Source: Paracidovorax konjaci
GTDB lineage: Bacteria; Pseudomonadota; Gammaproteobacteria; Burkholderiales; Burkholderiaceae_C
Direction of reading: 5' to 3'
DNA: 64,000 nucleotides
Assembly: GCF_900112675.1 (NCBI RefSeq)
Contig: NZ_FOMQ01000005.1
Span: 186,001 to 250,000 of the forward strand
Made by a program: the position numbers and the translations under genes. Positions within the stretch are counted from its first letter, which is position 1; the number at the start of each line of letters is the position of its first letter. Shown piece after piece: positions 48,696 through 57,033 of the stretch. The notes beneath the pieces are model-generated. The model was not told the origin of the DNA. It made no database searches and was given only the letters and a program-made list of their open reading frames with translations.

Positions 48696-49543
48696 AGATC
48701 CAACTGCTGTCCGACCTGCACCTGGAGGCCCACCCCGCGTTCCAGCCCAGCCCCGCCCCCGGCGCCGACCTGCTCGTCCTGGCGGGCGATATCGGCTCCT
48801 ACCAGAGCGGCTCCCGCCTGGCGGACGACGATTTCGGGCTTGCGCGCTTCTCCCCGTTGCCGCAATACGCCGGCTGGCCCGTGCCGGTCCTGTTCGTCCC
48901 GGGCAACCACGAGTACGACATGGCCGATTTCGACGCGGGCCGCGAACGGCTGCGGGCCACCTGCGACCGCCTCGGCCTGCAATGGCTGGACCGCACGACG
49001 GCGGTGCGGGAGGGCGTGCGCTTCGTGGGTACCACGCTGTGGAGCGACTTCGATGCGCTCGCCTGGGACAAGAGCGGCGAAGGCACGGACACCACCCAGC
49101 TGCTGCGCCACCGCGACAAGGCGTTCCGCGCCGCCAATTTCTACCTGCGCAAGACCGGTGGCACGCGCGGCGGCGAGCCGTTCCTGGCCGAGCCGATGCG
49201 CGAAGAAGCCCTGGCCTGCCAGCGCTGGCTGCGGGAGGCATTGCACGAGCCGTTCGACGGCCCCACGGTTGCGGTCACCCACTTCGCGCCCAGCCTGCGC
49301 AGCGCCGATCCGCGCTATGGGCTGGTGCCGGGCACGGCGGGCTTCTGCAACGCGCTCGACGACCTCCTGCCCCATGCGCAGGTCTGGATGCATGGCCATC
49401 TGCACGCGCCGAGCGACTACACCGCGCAGGGCACCCGTGCGGACGGCAGCGCCTGGCAGTGCCGTGTGGTCGCCAACCCGCTGGGATATGCCGGCAAGGG
49501 CGAGCAGGAAACCTTCCGGCCGCATTTCACGGTCACCGTATGA
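48692..49543 (+). CDS. Calcineurin-like metallophosphoesterase
   Basis: The 283-residue protein shows the five metallophosphoesterase blocks in order: SDLHLE at the N-terminus, LAGDI, GNHEYD, a late THFAP and MHGHLH. These bind the two metal ions. Substrate cannot be deduced; relatives act on diverse phosphodiesters and phosphomonoesters. It is translationally coupled to the preceding LysR gene. Confidence 0.9.
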   Translation: MKIQLLSDLHLEAHPAFQPSPAPGADLLVLAGDIGSYQSGSRLADDDFGLARFSPLPQYAGWPVPVLFVPGNHEYDMADFDAGRERLRATCDRLGLQWLDRTTAVREGVRFVGTTLWSDFDALAWDKSGEGTDTTQLLRHRDKAFRAANFYLRKTGGTRGGEPFLAEPMREEALACQRWLREALHEPFDGPTVAVTHFAPSLRSADPRYGLVPGTAGFCNALDDLLPHAQVWMHGHLHAPSDYTAQGTRADGSAWQCRVVANPLGYAGKGEQETFRPHFTVTV

Positions 49544-49679
49544 TGGTTCCGGGACGCACCCCGCAGGGGCGCGTTTCGAGCCCCCGAGCGCACGGCAGTA
49601 CAAAGATGACCCAGGTCAAGACAACAGGCACAGGCGCGCTTTAGTCTTCAAACACCATCTTTGTGGAAACCATCCAACC

Positions 49680-50105
49680 ATGAACATCCTCCTGGCCGTC
49701 GACGGCAGCGCCTACACCAAGAAAATGCTGGCCTATCTCGCCACCCACGACGAGTTGCTCGCCGGCGGCACGCACGATGTGACCGTCATCACCGTGCAGT
49801 CGCCGCTGCCGCCCCGGGCACGGGCCGCCCTGGGCAAGGACGTGGTCGAGAAGTACTACGCCGACGAGGCCGACAAGGTCACGAACCCGGTCGTCAAGTT
49901 CCTCGCGCGCCACGGCATCACGGCCAAGCGCCTCGTGAAGACCGGCCCCGTGGGCGAAACCATCGCCAAGGTGGCCGATGCCGGCCAGTACGACTTGCTG
50001 GTCATGGGCTCCCACGGCCACGGTGCGCTCGGCAAGCTCGTGATGGGGTCGGTCAGCACCCAGGTGCTGGCCAGCAGCCGCGTGCCGGTGCTGCTGGTGC
50101 GCTGA
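49680..50105 (+). CDS. Universal stress protein, UspA family
   Basis: The 141-residue protein has the family start MNILLAVDGSAYTKKML and the nucleotide-binding motif MGSHGHGALGKLVMGSVS (G-2x-G-9x-G(S/T)), ending VPVLLVR. The motif predicts ATP binding. The ATG is at 49680; the frame is open upstream only as the shadow of the preceding gene. It is monocistronic; 136 bp upstream and 193 bp downstream contain no recognisable gene. Confidence 0.93.
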   Translation: MNILLAVDGSAYTKKMLAYLATHDELLAGGTHDVTVITVQSPLPPRARAALGKDVVEKYYADEADKVTNPVVKFLARHGITAKRLVKTGPVGETIAKVADAGQYDLLVMGSHGHGALGKLVMGSVSTQVLASSRVPVLLVR

Positions 50106-50298
50106 GAGCGCCCCGCCCCGCAGCCCCGGCACAGCCAGCAGCCGAGGAACAAGGCGGGCCCTCCCCGGTCAGGCGGCCGCGGAGCAGGCCATGCCAGCAG
50201 ACGCCGTGGAACCGGCTTCACCCGGCCACCGGCGTCGTCCCCCTTCCCACGGTCGAGAGAAGGGGGAAGGCGCGCAGCGCCTCAGGGGGATGTCCCCT

Positions 50299-50922
50299 CT
50301 ACCTCGCCCCCAGCCCATCGAAGCAGGTCTGAACGGCCCAGTCGATGATCTGCCCATCGGTGTAGCCGCCCTGCTCGCGCAGCATCGACAGCAGCGGATC
50401 GGCGGTGCGCGCGTAGAGCGAGTAGAGGATCACCTCGGCCGGCAGGACCCGGCTCAGTTGCCCGCCCTGCTGCGCCTGGTCGATCCATTGCGTGATGCGT
50501 TCGCTCACGCCCTGCAGGGCGCTCTGGTAGGCGGTGCATTCGCGCAAGGGGCGCTCCAGGCCCGAGTTGCGGCTCAGCAGCAGGGGCAGCTCGTCGGTGA
50601 GCTGCAGCGAGAGCAGCCAGCGCAGGAGCTGGCGCAGGCATTCGAAGGGCGGGGTGTCGGCGGGCAGGCCGTCGAGGAATTCGCTCAGGCGGTCCACGGC
50701 ATGGGCCATGGCGGCAGCGCAGAGGTCTTCCTTGCCGGAGAAATGCTTGTAGAGGCTGGCCTTGGCGACGCCCACCTCGGCGGCCACTTCGTCCAGCGTC
50801 ATCGCCTCGAAGCCTTTTTCGCCCAGCAGCCGGCCCGCGGCGGCCACGATGGCCTGGGCGCGGGCCTCGTGCATCTGTGCCTTGAAGGATCGGCGGGGTG
50901 GAACGGACGTGTTCATGTTCAC
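50299..50922 (-). CDS. TetR-family transcriptional regulator
   Basis: The 207-residue protein has the TetR HTH (MTLDEVAAEVGVAKASLYKHFSGKEDL) and an all-helical ligand-binding domain. Start is GTG at 50922 or ATG at 50916. No transporter is adjacent to suggest its target; the neighbours are an ArgP-like gene and a Usp gene. Confidence 0.9.
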   Translation of the reverse strand: MNMNTSVPPRRSFKAQMHEARAQAIVAAAGRLLGEKGFEAMTLDEVAAEVGVAKASLYKHFSGKEDLCAAAMAHAVDRLSEFLDGLPADTPPFECLRQLLRWLLSLQLTDELPLLLSRNSGLERPLRECTAYQSALQGVSERITQWIDQAQQGGQLSRVLPAEVILYSLYARTADPLLSMLREQGGYTDGQIIDWAVQTCFDGLGAR

Positions 50923-50971
50923 ATCTTAGGCCCTGTGTCAAGGCCCCCGGAGGGGCCGGGGACGGGCCCTG

Positions 50972-51889
50972 TCACGTGGCGGACGCCAGCGTGCGGGAGG
51001 CCGTGGCGGTGAGGGCCTCGGTGAGGGAGTCGAGCACCTCGGACTCCAGATTCCAGCAGTGCCAATAGAGCTGGATGGGCAGCGCATGGCCGGGCGCGAG
51101 GTCCACCAGGGTGCCGGCGGCCAGCGCGGGCCGGGCGAGCAGTTCAGGCACCACGCCCGCGCCCCATCCGGCGATCGCGGCGCGCACCTGGCCTTCCGAG
51201 CTGGGCAGGAAGAGGTGGTGCAGCGCCACGCGCTTGAGCCCGAATGCCCGCATCATGAATTCGGCCGGCATGTCGTCCTTGCGGTTGAACGACAGGAAGG
51301 GCACGTCGCGGCAGCTGTGCGGCGTGAGGCCCTGTGGCAGGTGCCGCTCCACCAGCCCCGGCGAGGCCACCGCCACGTAGCGCATGGCGCCCAGCGGCAC
51401 GACCTTGCAGCCCCGCAGCGCCTGCTTGAGCGTGGTCACGCAGCCCAGCACCTGGCCCGACCGCAGCCATTCCTGCGTGAAATCCTGGTCGTCCACGATG
51501 ATTTCGAGGGGCAGTCGCTGGCGGGCCAGGTCGTGCAGCGCGTCGAGCGCCCAGGTGGCGATGCTGTCGGCATTGACCGCGATGGCGATGCGCTCGTCCT
51601 CGCGGGCGCCGCCGGGCGCGCTGGGCGCGAGGTCCTGCAGGTCGCGCTCCAGGTCGGCGCGCAGCAGGCGCAACTGCTTCGTGTGCTTGAGCAGCAACTG
51701 CCCCGCGCTCGTGGGCTTGAGCGGGCGGCTGCGCACGATGAGCACCGAGCCCACCTGCGCCTCCAGGGCGCGCAGACGCTGCGAGACGGCCGACTGGGTG
51801 ACGTTCAGGCGCTGGGCGGCGCGCTCGAAGCCCCCCTCTTCCACGATGGCGGCCAAGCATTCCAGGGCGGCGGGATCGAAGGTGCTCAT
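50972..51889 (-). CDS. argP: LysR-family regulator ArgP (LysG) type
   Basis: The 305-residue protein is of the ArgP/IciA/LysG subgroup: FDPAALECLAAIVEEGGFERAAQRLNVTQSAVSQRLRALE, VNADSIATW and FNRKDDMPAEFM. ArgP proteins sense lysine and arginine and usually face an exporter (ArgO/LysE). Here the divergent neighbour is a D-amino-acid dehydrogenase, with an 18-bp inverted repeat in the 89-bp gap, so control of dadA is likely. Confidence 0.88.
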   Translation of the reverse strand: MSTFDPAALECLAAIVEEGGFERAAQRLNVTQSAVSQRLRALEAQVGSVLIVRSRPLKPTSAGQLLLKHTKQLRLLRADLERDLQDLAPSAPGGAREDERIAIAVNADSIATWALDALHDLARQRLPLEIIVDDQDFTQEWLRSGQVLGCVTTLKQALRGCKVVPLGAMRYVAVASPGLVERHLPQGLTPHSCRDVPFLSFNRKDDMPAEFMMRAFGLKRVALHHLFLPSSEGQVRAAIAGWGAGVVPELLARPALAAGTLVDLAPGHALPIQLYWHCWNLESEVLDSLTEALTATASRTLASAT

Positions 51890-51923
51890 GGCGGCAGAAT
51901 CATTAGGGGAACTGATGAATTTG

Positions 51924-51941
51924 GAGGAAGTTTAATTCCTC
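51924..51941. promoter_or_regulatory. Inverted repeat between argP and dadA
   Basis: GAGGAA-GTTTAA-TTCCTC is a perfect dyad in the AT-rich divergent gap, 34 bp from the argP start and 37 bp from dadA. Its place and form fit a LysR-type operator. Confidence 0.5.
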
Positions 51942-51978
51942 TTCAAAAAAAAAGGCAGCGCAAGCACACTGCACAGCT

Positions 51979-53313
51979 ATGAAAACCATCGTCCTCGGCG
52001 CCGGCATCATCGGCATCAGCACCGCGTGGCACTTGGCCGAACGCGGCCACGAAGTCACCGTCGTCGACCGCCAGCCCGACGCGTCGCTGGAGACGAGCTA
52101 CGCCAACGCGGCGCAGATCTCGGTGAGCTACTGCGAGCCCTGGGCGAACCGCGATGCGCCCTGGAAGGCGCTCAAGTGGATGTTCGACAAAGAGGCGCCG
52201 CTGCTGTTCCGCCCGCAGCTCGACCCCGAGCAATGGCGATGGGGCCTGAAGTTCCTCGCGCAGTGCAACGACACGGCCTTCGCGCGCAACGTGCAGCAGA
52301 TCGTGGCCCTGGGCGCCTACAGCCACGCCACGCTCAAGGACATGGTGCGCGCCACGGGCATCGAGTACCACCGGCTCGAACGCGGCATCGCCCATTTCTA
52401 CACCGACCAGAAATCCTTCGAGGCCGCCGGCCACGCCGTCGAACTGATGCGGCAATACGGCGTGCAGCGCCGCCTCGTGAGCCGCGACGAGCTGCTGCAG
52501 ATCGAGCCGGCGTTCCGCGCCTATGGCGACCGCATCACCGGCGGCACCTACACGAGCACCGACGAGAGCGGCGATGCGCGCGTGTTCACCCAGGCGCTCG
52601 CGCGCCGCTGCGCCGAGCGCGGCGTGCAGTTCCTCTTCGGCCACGACGTCGTGCGGCTGCAGCGGACGGGCGATGCCATCGAATCCGTCGCCGTGCGCTC
52701 CCGCGAACCCGGTGCCGCGGTGCAGGACCTGCGCGCCGATGCCTTCGTGGCGGCCTGCGGCTCCTACACGGCGCCGCTGCTGCGCACGGTGGGCGTGCAC
52801 CTGCCCATCTACCCCGGCAAGGGATACAGCGCCACCTTCCCGCTGCTCAGGCCCGAGGGCGCCCCCATGGTGTCCACCATCGACGACGGCAAGAAGATCG
52901 CGATGAGCCGGCTGGGCAACGTGCTGCGCGTGGCCGGCACCATCGAGCTGGGCGGCTTCGACCTGTCGCTGGACAGCCCCCTCGCCCGGGCGCGCTGCCA
53001 CATGCTCTCGCGCCGCATCGCCGAGATCCTGCCCGGCGTGTGCGACACGCGCACGCCCGAGGAAGGCGGCGATCCGCAGTACTGGACCGGCCTGCGCCCG
53101 GCCACGCCGACCAACATCCCCTTCATCGGCCGCACGCGCGTGGGCCGGCTCTGGGTGAACGCCGGCCACGGCACGCTCGGCTGGACGCACGGCGCGGGCT
53201 CGGGCAAGGCCATGGCCGAGCTGCTGAGCGGCGAACGCCCGGCGATGGATTTCGGCTTCCTGGGATTCGACGCACGCCAGAGCACGGCGCGCGGCGCACC
53301 GGTGACGGCCTGA
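51979..53313 (+). CDS. dadA: D-amino-acid dehydrogenase (DadA family)
   Basis: The 444-residue flavoprotein begins with the FAD Rossmann motif VLGAGIIGISTAWHLAERGHEVTVVDR and follows the DadA pattern: ETSYANAAQIS, PIYPGKGYSATF, and the end segment VNAGHGTLGWTHGAGSGK. It oxidises D-amino acids to 2-oxo acids and ammonia, passing electrons to the quinone pool. It is divergent from argP. Confidence 0.92.
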   Translation: MKTIVLGAGIIGISTAWHLAERGHEVTVVDRQPDASLETSYANAAQISVSYCEPWANRDAPWKALKWMFDKEAPLLFRPQLDPEQWRWGLKFLAQCNDTAFARNVQQIVALGAYSHATLKDMVRATGIEYHRLERGIAHFYTDQKSFEAAGHAVELMRQYGVQRRLVSRDELLQIEPAFRAYGDRITGGTYTSTDESGDARVFTQALARRCAERGVQFLFGHDVVRLQRTGDAIESVAVRSREPGAAVQDLRADAFVAACGSYTAPLLRTVGVHLPIYPGKGYSATFPLLRPEGAPMVSTIDDGKKIAMSRLGNVLRVAGTIELGGFDLSLDSPLARARCHMLSRRIAEILPGVCDTRTPEEGGDPQYWTGLRPATPTNIPFIGRTRVGRLWVNAGHGTLGWTHGAGSGKAMAELLSGERPAMDFGFLGFDARQSTARGAPVTA

Positions 53314-53361
53314 CCCTTTTCCCCTTGGGGCGGGCGGCATGGCGGCGCTACGATCGCCGGC

Positions 53362-53916
53362 ATGTCGCCTTCCCATTTTTTATTCCTGAACGCCTCCACC
53401 CGCGAGCCGGGCCATGTCGGCAACACCGAGTGGCTGGCCCGCCAGGCCGCGGCCGCGCTGCCCGAAGGCGCCGCGCAGACCTGGCTGCACCTCGCGCGCC
53501 TGGACCTGCCGCCCTTCGTGGACCTGCGCCACACGGCCGGCACCTATCCCGCGCCCGAGGGCGATCTGCGCACGCTGCTGGACGCCACCCTGGAGGCCAC
53601 CGAGATCGTGTTCGTGGCGCCGGTCTACTGGTTCAGCATTCCTTCCATGCTCAAGACCTACCTGGACCACTGGAGCGCCTGGATGCGCGTGCCGGGCCTG
53701 GAGTTCAAGGAGCGCATGGCCGCCAAGACGCTCGGGCTGATCGCCACCAGCGGCGACCGCGCCAAGGCGCAGCCCATGGTCGATTCGGTGCAGCTGTGCG
53801 CGCAGTTCCTCGGCATGCGCTTTCGCGGAGCGCTCTGGGGCAAGGGCGGCCCGCCGGGCGCCGTGCAGGCCGACACGTCGGCCGTACAGCAATCCGCTAC
53901 ATTTTTAATAGCATAA
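53362..53916 (+). CDS. NAD(P)H-dependent flavin oxidoreductase (flavodoxin fold)
   Basis: The 184-residue protein has the flavodoxin-like nucleotide site (FLFLNASTREPGHVGNTEWLA), FVAPVYWFSIPSMLKTYLDHW and the central ATSGDRAKAQ. It probably binds FMN and reduces a quinone or azo/nitro compound. The last residues (SATFLIA) and the stop codon are encoded by the start of interspersed repeat copy 3, so the C-terminus seems to have been altered by the repeat. Confidence 0.87.
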   Translation: MSPSHFLFLNASTREPGHVGNTEWLARQAAAALPEGAAQTWLHLARLDLPPFVDLRHTAGTYPAPEGDLRTLLDATLEATEIVFVAPVYWFSIPSMLKTYLDHWSAWMRVPGLEFKERMAAKTLGLIATSGDRAKAQPMVDSVQLCAQFLGMRFRGALWGKGGPPGAVQADTSAVQQSATFLIA

Positions 53917-53943
53917 AAGCCAATGGATCCGGCGGCATGCGGG
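53895..53943 (+). repeat. Interspersed repeat, copy 3 (overlaps a gene end)
   Basis: CGCTACATTTTTAATAGCAT, a short spacer, then CAATGGATCCGGCGGCATG. The first hairpin arm is degraded. The first 22 nt lie inside the oxidoreductase gene and supply its stop codon; the tail ends next to the stop codon of the convergent peptidase gene. Confidence 0.75.
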
Positions 53944-55209
53944 CTATTTGCCTGAGATCCCGGCGGCCGGGGTATCGGTGGCGGCGAGGTGGGTGTCCAT
54001 CCACCGCAGCAGATCGCGCCACATCTGCCGCACCTGCTGGTCGTCGGGCATGCGCAGCTCGTGCTGCAGCTCGATGGTGACCACCGGCATGCCCTGGCGC
54101 ACGCTGCCGTAGTGGCCCAGCGATCCGGGGAAGATGCCGAGCTGGTCGAGCCGCAGTTGCCCCAGCCGGCTGGGCGGCGGCAGCGGGCCGTCGTAGTCGA
54201 GCACGCCGTAGGGCGCATGGATGCTGACGACCAGGTCCGGCCGGAAGCCCTCCATCTGCGTGTGCAGGAAGCGCGATTCGGGCTCCGACAGCGGCTCGGG
54301 CCCGGGCCAGCGGCGCGGATCGCGGCGGGTGCGCTTTTCCCAGTAGAGCGGCGCGTCGCGCTCCCAGTTCGGCGTGGGGAAGTTGCGGTTCAGGTCCACG
54401 CCGCGGGCATTCACGCGCGTGGCCGGCCTAGCCAGCAGCCCGTCGGGGTTGAGCACCGGGATGAAGCGCCAGTGCACGGCCTGCCGCGAGGCCGGCAGCG
54501 GCTGGCCCGCGAAGCCGATCCAGCGCAGCGCGAGCGATGCCGAGGTGAGTTCGTCGCCATGGATGGCACCCACCACCAGGACGCGCAGCGGCTCCGGCGC
54601 GCCGGGAGCGCCCGCGGCCGGCGCCACGTCGCGCCAGTAGAGCGGCGTGCCCTTGCGCGAGCGCGCGCCGCTCTCGGACAGCCGCGTGGATTCGCACAGC
54701 GCCCGGTCCACCGTGGGCAGGCGGGGCAGCAATTGCGCGCAGGCGGCCACCGATTCGGCCGCGCCCGGCGGCGGCACGGGCACCGGGACCTGGGCGGCAG
54801 GCACCGGCGGGGCGGCTGGCTCGGGCGCTCCGGCGTTGCGGCCCGCACCAACGGCCGGCGCCGCCCCGCGCGGTGCGGGGGCGACGGCGCGCGGTGCGGC
54901 CGGCCCCGAGGCACCCGGCAGGGCCACCGGCGCCGCGGACCGTTCGGCCGGCGCGCCGAGCACGACCACCGAGTGGTAGCCGGCATCGGCGTGCCCGGTG
55001 CCCAGGTGCCCGCGGCCCAGCGTGACGACCGCATCGGACGCGGCCCCGCCGCCCTGCCCGGCGGGCTGCAGCGCGCGCGGGTCCCAGACCGATGCGCCCA
55101 TCGCGGCCAGCGCCAGCACGGCCGCCGGGGGCAGCAGCCACAGTGCGCCGGGCCGGTGGCCGCGCGGCGCGGCGGGCACCCCGGGGGTGCCGGATTCGCG
55201 CGCCGCCAT
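53944..55209 (-). CDS. Membrane-anchored M14-family zinc carboxypeptidase (MpaA-like)
   Basis: The 421-residue protein has an N-terminal anchor (LWLLPPAAVLALAAMGASVW), a Pro/Ala-rich spacer of about 120 residues and an M14 peptidase domain. Zinc and catalytic elements are GAIHGDE (HxxE), DLNRNFP, SIHAPYG (third zinc ligand His) and the catalytic Glu in VTIELQHEL. It resembles murein tripeptide amidases (MpaA), so cleavage of cell-wall peptides in the periplasm is likely. The start overlaps the stop of the preceding hydrolase gene by 1 nt (TGATG), so the two are coupled. Confidence 0.87.
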   Translation of the reverse strand: MAARESGTPGVPAAPRGHRPGALWLLPPAAVLALAAMGASVWDPRALQPAGQGGGAASDAVVTLGRGHLGTGHADAGYHSVVVLGAPAERSAAPVALPGASGPAAPRAVAPAPRGAAPAVGAGRNAGAPEPAAPPVPAAQVPVPVPPPGAAESVAACAQLLPRLPTVDRALCESTRLSESGARSRKGTPLYWRDVAPAAGAPGAPEPLRVLVVGAIHGDELTSASLALRWIGFAGQPLPASRQAVHWRFIPVLNPDGLLARPATRVNARGVDLNRNFPTPNWERDAPLYWEKRTRRDPRRWPGPEPLSEPESRFLHTQMEGFRPDLVVSIHAPYGVLDYDGPLPPPSRLGQLRLDQLGIFPGSLGHYGSVRQGMPVVTIELQHELRMPDDQQVRQMWRDLLRWMDTHLAATDTPAAGISGK

Positions 55210-55997
55210 CAGTGCACCACCCGGACGGCGGAGGAGCCGAGGAAATCCAGCACCGCGGCGTCGAAATTGTCGGGGTCTTCCAGTTGCGGCCAGTGGCCGA
55301 CGTGGGGCAGGCTCAGGTGGCGCGCATCCGGCAGCACATGGGCCAGGGCCTGCAGCGCCTCGGGCGGCATGCACGGGTCCTGCTCGCCGCTCACCAGCAG
55401 CGTGGGCATGGCGAGGTGGGCCAGGTCGGAGGCATCACGCGCGAAGGCGGGCAGCAGGTCGAGCGCGCGCCGGAAGGTGGCGCGGTGCACCAGCCCCATG
55501 GCGTGCCCCGCGAGCCGCGCGCCCTCGGGGTGCGCCCCCGTGCCGGACTGGCGCGGCACCAGCAGCTGGGCGATGCGCTCCATCGATTCGCCGCCCTCCA
55601 GCGCCTCCAGCCGCGGCGCGACCCAGGTGCGCAGGCCTTCGCCGTCGAGCGCCGGGCCGCCCGCGCAGAGCACGAGCCGGCCCACGCGGCGCGGCGCGCG
55701 CGCGGCCACTTCCACGGCCACCATGGCCCCGAGGCCATGGCCGATCAGCGTGGCGCCTTCCGCGCACTGCAGCGCATCGAGCAGCGCGATGCAGCTCTGC
55801 GCGAGGCCCTTGAAGCCATAGGGTTCGATGGGGGCGCTGTGGCCGTAGCCCGGCATGTCCCAGGCGACGGCACGGTAGCCGGCGCTGGCGAGGGTTTCGA
55901 CCTGGGGAGCGAACGTCAGGTGGCCGCCGTCCGCGTCGTGCAGCATGAGCACGGTGGGGCCGGCGCCGAGGGTGGTGAAGGTGGGAAGCAGGGCCAT
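55209..55997 (-). CDS. Alpha/beta hydrolase
   Basis: The 262-residue protein starts MALLPTFTTLGAGPTVLMLHDADGG. It has GHGLGAMVA as nucleophile elbow with Gly in the usual place of the Ser, i.e. the sequence reads LIGHGLGA, not GHSxG. An acidic residue is in SGEQDPCMP and the His in PHVGHWPQLE. The rest of the fold is well kept. Loss of the nucleophile suggests a non-hydrolytic role or different chemistry. It is coupled to the M14 peptidase gene downstream. Confidence 0.85.
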   Translation of the reverse strand: MALLPTFTTLGAGPTVLMLHDADGGHLTFAPQVETLASAGYRAVAWDMPGYGHSAPIEPYGFKGLAQSCIALLDALQCAEGATLIGHGLGAMVAVEVAARAPRRVGRLVLCAGGPALDGEGLRTWVAPRLEALEGGESMERIAQLLVPRQSGTGAHPEGARLAGHAMGLVHRATFRRALDLLPAFARDASDLAHLAMPTLLVSGEQDPCMPPEALQALAHVLPDARHLSLPHVGHWPQLEDPDNFDAAVLDFLGSSAVRVVH

Positions 55998-56131
55998 GGA
56001 TGGGATCAGCAACGACAACGCGCCCGGTGGGGATACGGTCCCCCGGCCGCAGCGGGGTCGTGGACGCCGGACCATAATAGCCGACCCCTTTTTCTCCGCC
56101 TGGCGCGCGCCGCGCCCCACGCCCTTCCCCC

Positions 56132-56653
56132 GTGACACGTCCCCTGCCCCGGCCCGTGCTGGCCAGCCCCCCGCGGTTTTCCCCGCGCGAATTCCGCGAC
56201 GCGCTCGGCATGTTCGCCACGGGTGTCACCATCGTCACCGCGCAGGACGCGGCCGGCGGCCTCGTCGGGCTCACGGCGAGTTCGTTCAATTCGGTGTCGG
56301 TCGCACCGCCGCTGGTGCTCTGGAGCCTGTCGCGCACGGCCGGCTCGATGAACGCGCTCTCGGCCGGCTCGCACTACGCGATCAATGTGCTGGCGGCCGA
56401 CCAGAAGGCGCTGGCCGAGCGCTTCGCCATGCGCGGCGTGGACCGTTTCGCCGGCGTGGCCTACACGCTGGGCCTGGCCGGCGCGCCGCTCATCGAGGGC
56501 GCGGTGGCCACGTTCGAGTGCTTCAACCGCAGCCGCTACGACGAGGGCGACCACGTGATCTTCGTGGGCGAGGTGGAGCACTGCGCACACCGCCCGGGCG
56601 TGCCGCCGCTGCTCTACCACGGCGGCCGCTTCTACACCGAGCACCCGCTCTGA
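56132..56653 (+). CDS. Flavin reductase-like FMN-binding oxidoreductase
   Basis: The 173-residue protein starts at a GTG and has the flavin reductase-like domain: FRDALGMFATGVTIVTA, GLTASSFNSVSVAPPLVLWSLS and YHGGRFY near the end. Such proteins supply reduced FMN to two-component monooxygenases (HpaC/RutF type). No partner oxygenase is adjacent. CATAAT at 56085-56090 may be the -10. Confidence 0.9.
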   Translation: MTRPLPRPVLASPPRFSPREFRDALGMFATGVTIVTAQDAAGGLVGLTASSFNSVSVAPPLVLWSLSRTAGSMNALSAGSHYAINVLAADQKALAERFAMRGVDRFAGVAYTLGLAGAPLIEGAVATFECFNRSRYDEGDHVIFVGEVEHCAHRPGVPPLLYHGGRFYTEHPL

Positions 56654-56683
56654 GCCCGGCGCCCGCACGGCGGCGGGCCTCGC

Positions 56684-56735
56684 ATCTGCTATTTATTCAA
56701 TAGCAAAGAATCCAATGGATCCGGCGGCATGCGGC
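56684..56735 (+). repeat. Interspersed repeat, copy 4
   Basis: TGCTATTTATTCAATAGCA forms a clean hairpin (TGCTATT/AATAGCA), followed by AAGAATC and the tail CAATGGATCCGGCGGCATG. It lies between the flavin reductase gene and the end of minE. Confidence 0.85.
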
Positions 56736-56763
56736 CATTCGCGCTCCGAACCGGGGCGGGCGC

Positions 56764-57030
56764 TCAGCGCACCGTGTCGGGCAGCTCGATCTTGACTTCG
56801 AGGACTTCGAGGTTGTCCTGGCGCTCCAATTGCACCTTCAGGTCCTCGGGGTTGATCTTCACGTACTTCGAGATCACGGCCACCAGCTCGCGCTGCAGCG
56901 CGGGCAGGTAGTCGGGCTCGGAGGCGTTGCGGCCGTTGCGCTCGTGCGCGAGGATGATCTGCAGCCGCTCCTTGGCGACGCTGGCGGTCTTCTTCTTCTC
57001 GCCGAGCAGGAAGGACAGGAACGAGGCCAT
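56764..57030 (-). CDS. minE: Cell division topological specificity factor MinE
   Basis: The 88-residue protein has the MinE start [14 protein letters not shown], the MinD-contact helix [13 protein letters not shown] and the C-terminal beta domain ([11 protein letters not shown]). It drives MinCD oscillation from pole to pole. It is the last gene of minCDE, 3 nt after minD. Confidence 0.97.
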   Translation of the reverse strand: MASFLSFLLGEKKKTASVAKERLQIILAHERNGRNASEPDYLPALQRELVAVISKYVKINPEDLKVQLERQDNLEVLEVKIELPDTVR

Positions 57031-57033
57031 GGC

